From the NCBI GenBank assembly GCA_964394815.1, contig CAYMZC010000127.1:1-7337 (forward strand): a stretch of 7,337 nucleotides of DNA. The letters are read 5' to 3'. Each line of letters opens with the position of its first letter. The stretch's first letter is position 1. This document shows, piece after piece, positions 1 through 5,434 of this stretch. This stretch comes from Sandaracinobacteroides sp964394815 (lineage in GTDB: Bacteria; Pseudomonadota; Alphaproteobacteria; Sphingomonadales; Sphingomonadaceae). Under the pieces are notes generated by a model. That model saw only the letters and a list, made by a program, of their open reading frames with translations. It had not been told where the DNA came from and did no database searches. Made by a program: the position numbers and the translations under genes.

Positions 1-559
1 CGTTCGCGGTGATCCCGGTTTCGGCAAGCTCGAGCGCGACCGATTTCGTCATGCCGACGACCCCATGCTTGGCCGCGACATAGGCGGACTTGAAGGGCGA
101 GGCGACGAGGCCGTGCGCCGAGGCGATGTTGATGATGCGCCCCCAGCCTGTTGCCTTCATCGACGGGAGGGCTGCCTTGATGGTGTGAAAATTGCTGTTG
201 AGGTTGATGGCGATGATCGCGTCCCAGCGGTCTTCGGGGAATTCGTCGATCGCGGCGACATGCTGGATTCCGGCGTTGTTGACCAATATGTCGAGCCCGC
301 CAAGACCGGCCTGCACATCATGGACGAAAGCCTGCGCCGCCTTGCCATCGGCAAGATCGGCGCCGGCGAAGATCGCGCGCGCGCCATGGGCGGAAACCGC
401 TTCGAGTGCCGGCCCATGGTCTCCGAAGCCGTTGATGGCGACATCCGCGCCGGCACGGGCCAGCGCTTCGGCGATGGCCAGCCCGATCCCGCTGGTGGAC
501 CCGGTAACGGCGGCCCGGCGGCCGGCAAGAGGCCTGCTGGAGGTGGAATCGGCGGTCAT
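1..559 (-). CDS. bdhA: D-3-hydroxybutyrate dehydrogenase (SDR family), C-terminus cut by window edge
   Basis: Cytosolic short-chain dehydrogenase predicted to interconvert D-3-hydroxybutyrate and acetoacetate with NAD(H). I translated the minus strand by hand; 186 codons are visible, against about 260 residues for the family, so roughly the last 70 are missing. Visible motifs are the nucleotide-binding TGSTSGIG (residues 19-26), NNAG (94-97) and the catalytic set N119, S147, Y160 and K164 (YxxxK). Gln99, His149 and Lys157 sit where, from memory, the Pseudomonas fragi enzyme has its substrate-binding residues Q94, H144 and K152 (constant offset of 5). This, together with the IQHV stretch after NNAG, separates it from generic SDRs. 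The ATG at 557-559 is preceded by an AGGAGA ribosome-binding site. It diverges from phaZ, whose product is its substrate. Family and specificity are well supported; kinetics and the missing C-terminus are not visible. Confidence 0.93.
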   Translation of the reverse strand, partial: MTADSTSSRPLAGRRAAVTGSTSGIGLAIAEALARAGADVAINGFGDHGPALEAVSAHGARAIFAGADLADGKAAQAFVHDVQAGLGGLDILVNNAGIQHVAAIDEFPEDRWDAIIAINLNSNFHTIKAALPSMKATGWGRIINIASAHGLVASPFKSAYVAAKHGVVGMTKSVALELAETGITAN

Positions 560-772
560 GGGCAATCTCCTGTGCTTCCGGGCGCATCATAGGGCCTGGC
601 GGGCGGCCGGGAAGAAGGCCGTTACACCGCAGTGCAAAAAAATATGGACAAGGCGCAATCCGGTTCTAGCGTTGCACTGCACAAGATGCGCGCGACGACG
701 CCCGCCACCCCGTGTCAACGTGACGGGTATCGCCGCTGCAAGAAAAATGAAACATGCGCAAAGGCTTCCTAG
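560..772. promoter_or_regulatory. Divergent bdhA-phaZ promoter region
   Basis: This 213-base gap must hold the promoters of both genes. For bdhA (minus strand) a good -10 match, TATGAT, lies at 586-591, but its -35 is poor. A second candidate is TTGTCC (646-651) with TGTAAC (622-627) at a 19-base spacing, which would put the left TGC-rich element inside the spacer. For phaZ the best I find is GTGACG (720-725) with AAAAAT (743-748) at a 17-base spacing, ending just before the ribosome-binding site AAAGG (760-764). All three are weak by-eye matches to sigma-70 consensus. No small gene with a convincing ribosome-binding site is seen here. Confidence 0.45.
629..680. promoter_or_regulatory. Pair of inverted TGC-rich elements, possible PhaR operators
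   Basis: GCAGTGCAA at 629-637 and its exact reverse complement TTGCACTGC at 672-680 are separated by 34 bases. The right copy sits in a perfect 9-base dyad, TGCACTGCA (673-681); the left copy has the same dyad with one mismatch (628-636). Both resemble the TTGC-N3-GCAA or CTGC-N3-GCAG type of site reported for PhaR, the PHB-responsive repressor of alphaproteobacteria. The position between two PHB-use genes supports this. The repeat is seen directly; assignment to PhaR is inference, and the outermost bases do not match the consensus fully. Confidence 0.5.
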
Positions 773-2083
773 ATGCTGTATACCACCTATGAAATGACAA
801 GGGGATGGCTGGCAGGTGCGAGTGCGGCCGCGCGACTCGGTTCTGAATGGGTTGGCGCCATGGCTGGCCCACTTTCCTACATAGGCCTGGGCGAAAAGGC
901 CGCCGCCGCCCTCGATGTCTTCTCGCATGCAACCGCGCCTTACGGAAAACCCGCCTTCGGCCTGTCGGCCACAGTGATCGACGGCAAGCTTGTTCCCGTT
1001 CACGAGGAAATCGTCTCCCGCAAGCCGTTCGGCCAGCTGAAGCGTTTCGTGCGCGAAGGCGCTTCCCCGACAGATCCGCGCCTGCTGATCGTGGCCCCGA
1101 TGTCAGGTCATTATGCAACCCTGCTGCGCGGTACGGTCGAGCGGATGCTGCCGAACCATGATGTCTACATCACTGACTGGCGGGACGCACGGCAGGCCCC
1201 GCTTTCGGAAGGGCAATTCAACCTCGAGGATTATGTCGACTATGTGATCGACTGGCTGCGCGCCCTCACGCCCGAAGGTGGCGAACGGGTGCATGTGCTG
1301 GCGGTGTGCCAGCCTTCGGTGCCCGTCTATGCGGCAGCGGCCCTGATGTCTGCCCGGAAGGATCCGGCCCGTCCGGCAACGCTCACCATGATGGGTGGCC
1401 CGATCGACACGCGCCGCGCGCCGACGGTTGTGAACCAGCTGGCCATGGAGCGTCCGCACGCATGGTATGAGCATATGGTGATCGCGACCGTGCCGCACTA
1501 TTATCCGGGCGCCGGTCGCCGGGTCTATCCGGGCTTCCTGCAGCTTTCGGGCTTCATGTCGATGAACCTTGGCAACCACATGATGAGCCACTGGCGCATG
1601 TTCCGGCATCTGGTGGAGGGCGACGGCGAAAGCGCTGATGCAACCAAGACCTTCTACGAGGAATATCGGGCCGTCTGCGACATGACCGCCGAATTCTATC
1701 TGCAGACGGTCGACTGGGTGTTCCAGCGCCATCTGCTGCCGAAGGGTGAAATGCACATCCGGGGCGAGCGGGTGGACCCCGGCGCCATCACCGACATCGA
1801 CATTTTCGCAATCGAGGGCGAGCGGGACGATATTTCCGGCATCGGCCAGACGAAGGCGGCGCTTGATCTCGCGGGGAACCTGGATGCCGCGCGCAAGCAT
1901 TATTTCCTTGTTCCCGGCGTCGGCCATTACGGCATCTTCAACGGCCGCAAATGGCGCGAGGTGATCGCGCCTGAAGTCGAGCATTTCATCCGCGAGCGCT
2001 GCCCCTCGGCCAGGATGCACGGCGAAGGCCTGCACCTGCCGCATGTGGACATGGAGCCGGCCGAAGGCGTGGAATTCGCCTGA
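773..2083 (+). CDS. phaZ: Intracellular polyhydroxybutyrate depolymerase
   Basis: Alpha/beta-hydrolase-fold thioesterase that attacks the native PHB granule in the cytoplasm and releases 3-hydroxybutyrate or its oligomers or CoA ester. At 436 residues it is slightly longer than the Ralstonia eutropha PhaZa1 type (about 419). No signal peptide is present, unlike extracellular depolymerases. The nucleophile is Cys179 in AVCQPS, where secreted enzymes use Ser. The rest of the triad fits Asp352 in GERDDISG and His385 in GVGHYG, with the same 33-residue spacing as D355 and H388 in PhaZa1 (recalled). Other family blocks are APMSGHYATLLR, VYITDWRDAR, TMMGGPID and RRVYPGFLQ. The start at ATG 773 has AAAGG 8 bases upstream, and the protein begins MLY like PhaZa1. 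About 25 C-terminal residues beyond the conserved core are Pro/Glu/His-rich and unassigned. It is divergent from bdhA, the next step of the pathway. Confidence 0.96.
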   Translation: MLYTTYEMTRGWLAGASAAARLGSEWVGAMAGPLSYIGLGEKAAAALDVFSHATAPYGKPAFGLSATVIDGKLVPVHEEIVSRKPFGQLKRFVREGASPTDPRLLIVAPMSGHYATLLRGTVERMLPNHDVYITDWRDARQAPLSEGQFNLEDYVDYVIDWLRALTPEGGERVHVLAVCQPSVPVYAAAALMSARKDPARPATLTMMGGPIDTRRAPTVVNQLAMERPHAWYEHMVIATVPHYYPGAGRRVYPGFLQLSGFMSMNLGNHMMSHWRMFRHLVEGDGESADATKTFYEEYRAVCDMTAEFYLQTVDWVFQRHLLPKGEMHIRGERVDPGAITDIDIFAIEGERDDISGIGQTKAALDLAGNLDAARKHYFLVPGVGHYGIFNGRKWREVIAPEVEHFIRERCPSARMHGEGLHLPHVDMEPAEGVEFA

Positions 2084-2087
2084 GGGC

Positions 2088-2127
2088 AGGGAAGGGGCGA
2101 GCGCCGCAGGGCGCCTGCCCCTTCCTT
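2088..2127. terminator. Long hairpin between convergent phaZ and uup, likely bidirectional terminator
   Basis: GGAAGGGGC (2090-2098) pairs perfectly with GCCCCTTCC (2117-2125). The inner arms GCGCC (2101-2105) and GGCGC (2110-2114) close a GCAG loop, with one A-C mismatch and one G-U pair between the two stems. An outer A-T and G-U pair extends the helix. It starts 4 bases after the phaZ stop and ends 11 bases before the uup stop, filling nearly the whole convergent gap. Neither strand has a clear T-tract, so it is not a textbook intrinsic terminator; it may act by blocking read-through or stabilising 3' ends. Confidence 0.6.
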
Positions 2128-2138
2128 CCCCGTCCGGT

Positions 2139-3947
2139 TCAGCTGTCGAGGGCCTCGGCCTTTTCGGCGACTTCGAGCCAGCGCTCCTCGGTTTTTGCCA
2201 ATTCGCTGCGCAGTGTGTCGAGTTCGGCCGTCCGCCTGTCGAAGCGGGCCTTGTCGCGCGTGTAGAGGGCCGGGTCCGCCAGTTCGGCTTCGGCAGCGGC
2301 GATCTCTGCCTCAAGTCGCGCGATTTCGCCGGGCAGGCGATCGAGGTCATGCTGGTCCTTGAAGCTCAGCTTGCGGGCCGCGCGCGCCGGTAAGGTTTTT
2401 TCGGCCGCTGGCGCGGGCTTGCGTTCCTGCGCTCGCGCCTGCGTGCGGGACCGTGATTGGGCCCTTGCCCGGCGCAGCTCTTCCAGTTCGCGGTATCCGC
2501 CTGCCACGATGTCCACATGGCCGCTTCCGTCGAGGCCCAGTGTCATGGTGGTGGTGCGGTCGAGAAAGTCGCGATCGTGGCTCACGATGAGCACGGTGCC
2601 GTCATAGTCGGAGATCACTTCCTGCAGCAGGTCCAGCGTCTCCAGGTCCAGGTCGTTGGTTGGTTCGTCCAGAACCAGCAGGTTGGATTCCCGGGCGAAT
2701 TCCCGCGCCAGAAGCAGCCTTGAGCGTTCGCCCCCTGAAAAGGTTCCGATCCGTGCGTCGGCAACGCCGGGCGAAAAGAGAAACTCCTTCAGATAGCCCT
2801 GCACATGCTTTTTCGTGCCGCGCACCGTGACCCAGTCACCGCCGTCGGCCAGCACGTCGCGCACGCGCTTTGCCGGGTCCATCAGCTTTCGCTGCTGGTC
2901 GATGGTGATGCCGTTCAGGGTCTTCGCGCGCGTGATCCTGCCGGAATCCGGCTCCAGTTCCCCTGTCAGCAGCTTCAGAAGGGTGGTCTTGCCGGCACCA
3001 TTGGGGCCGACGATGCCGATCCTGTCCCCGCGCTGGATGCGGATGGAAAAATCGCGGATGATCGCCCTGTCACCGAAGCTTTTCGAAATGGCTTCCGCTT
3101 CGATCACCATCTTCGATTTCACATCGTCGGTGGCGATGGCGAGCTTTGCCGTGCCCTGCACGCCCAGCATGGCGCGGCGTTCCGCGCGCATCTGGCCAAG
3201 ACGCTCAAGCCGGCCCTGGTTGCGCCGACGGCGCGCCGTCACGCCACGCTGCAGCCAGTGCAGTTCCTGCGCGATCCTGGTGTCGAGCTTTTCGGTGGCG
3301 CGGGTTTCCTCTGCAAGCACCTGTTCCATCCAGGCCTCGAAGCCGCCGAAGCCGATTTCCTGCCGGCGCACGCTGCCACGATCCAGCCAGAGGCAGGCGC
3401 GCGTGAGCCGGGTGAGGAAGGTGCGGTCGTGGCTGATGACGATGAAGGCGCCGGTATAGCGGTTGAGCCAGGATTCCAGCCAGTCGATGGCTTCGAGATC
3501 GAGGTGGTTCGTCGGCTCATCGAGAAGCAGCAGGTCGGGCTCGGATGCCAGCGCCCGCGCGAGGGCGGCGCGGCGGCGCTCCCCGCCGGATGCCGTTTCG
3601 GCCGTGATCGACAGGTCGAGGCCAAGCTGGCTTGCGATGGCCTCCACTTCGTGCCGGGGTGGGGCATCCGGGCCGGAAAGGGCGAAATCGAGCAGGGTTT
3701 CATATCCGGCAACGGGCGGATCCTGCGGCAGCAGCACGATGCGCGCACCCGGCTGGGCCGAGCGACGCCCGCGATCCTGTTCGAGGGTGCCGGCAATCAG
3801 GCGCAGAAGCGTTGTCTTGCCGGCGCCGTTACGGCCGATCAGGGCGATTCTGTCCTTCTGGCCGATGAAGAGCGAAAGCCCTTCGAACAGCCATCCGTCA
3901 CCTTGCCTTAGGGCGATGTCTTCGAGAGAAACCAGTGGTGCAGCCAT
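2139..3947 (-). CDS. uup: ABC-F family ATPase, Uup type
   Basis: Soluble ATPase with two nucleotide-binding domains and no membrane segments. ABC-F proteins act on the ribosome; Uup is also linked to DNA-repair and transposon-excision phenotypes. From the ATG at 3947 it has 602 residues: Walker A GRNGAGKTT (38-46), signature SGGER (120-124), Walker B LLLLDEPTNHLDLE (139-152), a basic interdomain linker containing RRRRNQGR (about 239-246), second Walker A GPNGAGKTT (314-322), signature FSGGERSR (403-410), Walker B with DEPTNDLDLE, then a Glu/Ala/Arg-rich C-terminal coiled coil (about 520-602). The RRxRNQGR linker and the C-terminal coiled coil point to Uup rather than EttA. The start is uncertain: in-frame ATG at 3965 and TTG at 4010 are also open, and none has a clear ribosome-binding site. 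I chose 3947 because the conserved LVSLEDIALRQG strand follows directly. It converges on phaZ and is divergent from the PepSY gene. Confidence 0.94.
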   Translation of the reverse strand: MAAPLVSLEDIALRQGDGWLFEGLSLFIGQKDRIALIGRNGAGKTTLLRLIAGTLEQDRGRRSAQPGARIVLLPQDPPVAGYETLLDFALSGPDAPPRHEVEAIASQLGLDLSITAETASGGERRRAALARALASEPDLLLLDEPTNHLDLEAIDWLESWLNRYTGAFIVISHDRTFLTRLTRACLWLDRGSVRRQEIGFGGFEAWMEQVLAEETRATEKLDTRIAQELHWLQRGVTARRRRNQGRLERLGQMRAERRAMLGVQGTAKLAIATDDVKSKMVIEAEAISKSFGDRAIIRDFSIRIQRGDRIGIVGPNGAGKTTLLKLLTGELEPDSGRITRAKTLNGITIDQQRKLMDPAKRVRDVLADGGDWVTVRGTKKHVQGYLKEFLFSPGVADARIGTFSGGERSRLLLAREFARESNLLVLDEPTNDLDLETLDLLQEVISDYDGTVLIVSHDRDFLDRTTTMTLGLDGSGHVDIVAGGYRELEELRRARAQSRSRTQARAQERKPAPAAEKTLPARAARKLSFKDQHDLDRLPGEIARLEAEIAAAEAELADPALYTRDKARFDRRTAELDTLRSELAKTEERWLEVAEKAEALDS

Positions 3948-4017
3948 GGTGGAAGCGCTTGCCATGGCGCCGGATGCGAGGCAACGGAATGGAATAAGGA
4001 AAAAGATCAAAGGCCCG

Positions 4018-4032
4018 TCATGCCTGGCATGA
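4018..4032. promoter_or_regulatory. Perfect 15-base inverted repeat between uup and the PepSY gene
   Basis: TCATGCCTGGCATGA reads the same on both strands except for the central T (7+1+7). It lies about 70 bases upstream of the chosen uup start and about 88 bases upstream of the PepSY gene, in the divergent intergenic region. A one-base spacer is too short for an RNA hairpin loop to pair fully, so a protein-binding dyad is more likely than a terminator. The regulator is unknown. Confidence 0.45.
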
Positions 4033-4068
4033 TCGGGCAGGAACGGGCGCAGACATGACCGGCATCGA

Positions 4069-4085
4069 TGTTCAGAACGCGTTCA
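4069..4085 (+). promoter_or_regulatory. Tandem TGTTCA-N5-CGTTCA repeat, PhoP-box-like
   Basis: GTTCA occurs at 4070-4074 and again at 4081-4085, an 11-base period typical of OmpR/PhoP-class regulators binding as a head-to-tail dimer. The enterobacterial PhoP box is (T/G)GTTTA-N5-(T/G)GTTTA. The first half-site here differs by one base and the second by one core base, plus C in place of T/G at its first position. Ten bases downstream is GCTAAT (4096-4101), a 4/6 match to a -10 hexamer, close to the 11-12 base gap of class I PhoP promoters. A matching regulator is encoded about 640 bases downstream. The repeat is seen directly; binding is inferred. Confidence 0.45.
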
Positions 4086-4119
4086 CGGCCACGAGGCTAA
4101 TTCCTCGCCTGAAGGCAGC

Positions 4120-4647
4120 ATGATGAACCATAGCAACAGGATATCCAGCCCACGCGGCACAGCAGCCAGCCGGATCGCGGCCCTCGCGATCCTGATTGCA
4201 TCGGCGCTGCCCCTGTCGGCGACCATTGCCGCGCCGATGGCGGGCCAGGTGAATGCCGCTCTTCAGGATGACGGCCAGCTTTGGCTGGGCAACGCGCGGA
4301 CGGATGGTTTCAATGCGGTCCCACCGGGCTGGCAGGGCGATGTGTTCGCGCAGGCGCGCATGTCTGGTGACGAGCGCGCGGAGCGGCGCCAGCGCATGCC
4401 CCGGACTCACCAGCCACGCCCGGTTTCCGATCAGGAACATGCCTGGCAGCGCCGCGAATCCGGGCAGAATCTTCCCTTCAGCGAACTCATGCGCCGTGCC
4501 CATGCAGTCGGCCGTGGTGAATATCTGGGCTCCGAGCCGGACATTTCCAGCAACCTCTACCGCTTCAAGTTCATGCGCCCGGGCGGCAATGTCGTCTGGG
4601 TCGATGTGGACGGCCGCACCGGCCGCGTCCTTGCCGAGCGTGACTGA
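4120..4647 (+). CDS. Secreted PepSY-domain protein linked to a two-component system
   Basis: Protein of 175 residues with a signal peptide: basic start, hydrophobic core at about 19-37 (AALAILIASALPLSATIAA) and likely cleavage near 34-41. The mature part is therefore expected in the periplasm. Residues about 46-120 are hydrophilic and low in complexity, with an Arg/Gln/Pro-rich stretch (about 85-112). The C-terminus (about 120-175) looks like a PepSY-type domain: FSELMRRAH helix, then FKFMRPGGNVVWVDVD and GRTGRVL. PepSY domains are known from protease propeptides and envelope proteins and are thought to bind or inhibit partners; the function of this one is unknown. GAAGG (4111-4115) is 4 bases from ATG 4120 and 7 from ATG 4123, so the second Met may be the true start. 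It precedes the response regulator by 78 bases and probably shares its transcript. Domain assignment rests on pattern recognition only. Confidence 0.82.
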   Translation: MMNHSNRISSPRGTAASRIAALAILIASALPLSATIAAPMAGQVNAALQDDGQLWLGNARTDGFNAVPPGWQGDVFAQARMSGDERAERRQRMPRTHQPRPVSDQEHAWQRRESGQNLPFSELMRRAHAVGRGEYLGSEPDISSNLYRFKFMRPGGNVVWVDVDGRTGRVLAERD

Positions 4648-4725
4648 CACCCGCCTGTGGCAAGACCGATCGGCCAAACCGAAACGGCCCATTGATACCT
4701 GTCTGACGAGGAGGTTCCCGATACA

Positions 4726-5382
4726 ATGCGTATTCTGATCGTCGAGGATGAGCCGAACCTTTCCCGCCAGCTTCGACAGACGCTGGAAGGCGCAGGCTAT
4801 GCCGTGGACAGTGCCGCCGACGGCGAGGAAGGGCAGTTCCTTGGCGAGACGGAAAGCTATGACGCCGTGATCCTTGACCTCGGCCTTCCCGAAGTGGATG
4901 GCCTTACGGTGCTCGACCGGTGGCGCAAGGCGGGGCACAAGATGCCGGTGCTGGTGCTGACCGCGCGCGACAGCTGGTCCGACAAGGTTGCCGGCCTCGA
5001 TGCAGGCGCCGATGATTATCTGGCCAAGCCCTTCCAGTCGGAAGAGCTGATCGCACGGCTTCGCGCGCTCATCCGCCGGGCAAGCGGCAATGCCACTTCG
5101 GAACTGGTGGCAGGCGATGTCCGGCTCGATACGCGTTCGGGCCGCGTGACCCTGGCCGGAGAGCCGGTGAAGCTCACGGCGCAGGAATACAAGCTCTTGT
5201 CCTATCTGATGCACCACAAGGGCAAGGTAGTATCGCGCACCGAGCTTATCGAGCATATCTACGATCAGGATTTCGATCGTGATTCGAACACGATCGAGGT
5301 CTTCATCACGCGTATCCGGAAAAAGCTCGGTGCAGACCTCATCACCACCATCCGCGGACTCGGATACAGCCTCGAAGGCTGA
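4726..5382 (+). CDS. OmpR/PhoP-family response regulator
   Basis: DNA-binding response regulator of 218 residues, the usual family length. The receiver domain (1 to about 115) has the acidic pair E7/D8, phosphoacceptor D51 in ILDLGLP, and the switch residues T79, Y98 and K101 (AKPF), the same positions as in E. coli PhoP. The C-terminal winged helix (about 125-218) has LTAQEYKLLSYLMHHKGKVVSR, a recognition helix around SNTIEVFITRIRKK and the hairpin IRGLGYSL. The start ATG follows GAGGAGG (4708-4714) at 11 bases. It lies between the PepSY gene and the kinase in the same direction, so it is almost certainly the kinase's partner. The PhoP-box-like repeat upstream of the PepSY gene is a candidate target. 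I call it PhoP-like by sequence style and by its PhoQ-like partner, but give no symbol because PhoP, FeuP and related regulators cannot be separated here. Confidence 0.96.
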   Translation: MRILIVEDEPNLSRQLRQTLEGAGYAVDSAADGEEGQFLGETESYDAVILDLGLPEVDGLTVLDRWRKAGHKMPVLVLTARDSWSDKVAGLDAGADDYLAKPFQSEELIARLRALIRRASGNATSELVAGDVRLDTRSGRVTLAGEPVKLTAQEYKLLSYLMHHKGKVVSRTELIEHIYDQDFDRDSNTIEVFITRIRKKLGADLITTIRGLGYSLEG

Positions 5383-5434
5383 CGCCGTGGCACGCCCAGC
5401 GCGGGGGCTGCGCGTGCCGGCCAGAAGGCTGCTG

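Noticed and set aside
65..797. Plus-strand open frames (65-592 and 192-797) over bdhA and its upstream region
   Set aside because: bdhA on the minus strand has every catalytic motif of its family in one frame; the plus-strand products are low-complexity and unrecognised.
1103..2350. A 415-codon minus-strand open frame over phaZ and the end of uup
   Set aside because: It overlaps phaZ antisense and the uup 3' end in another frame, and crosses the terminator hairpin. No domain is visible.
2805..3911. A 368-codon open frame on the plus strand within uup
   Set aside because: It is the complement of a gene with both Walker motifs and signatures intact. The antisense protein shows no recognisable domain or ribosome-binding site.
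4075..4084. GAACGCGTTC palindrome overlapping the PhoP-box-like repeat
   Set aside because: It is a perfect 10-base dyad, but the direct GTTCA repeat explains the same bases better given the neighbouring OmpR/PhoP-class regulator. I keep it only as an alternative reading.
4666..4673. CCGATCGG palindrome between the PepSY and regulator genes
   Set aside because: An 8-base palindrome is common by chance in G+C-rich DNA, and it has no promoter or repeat around it.
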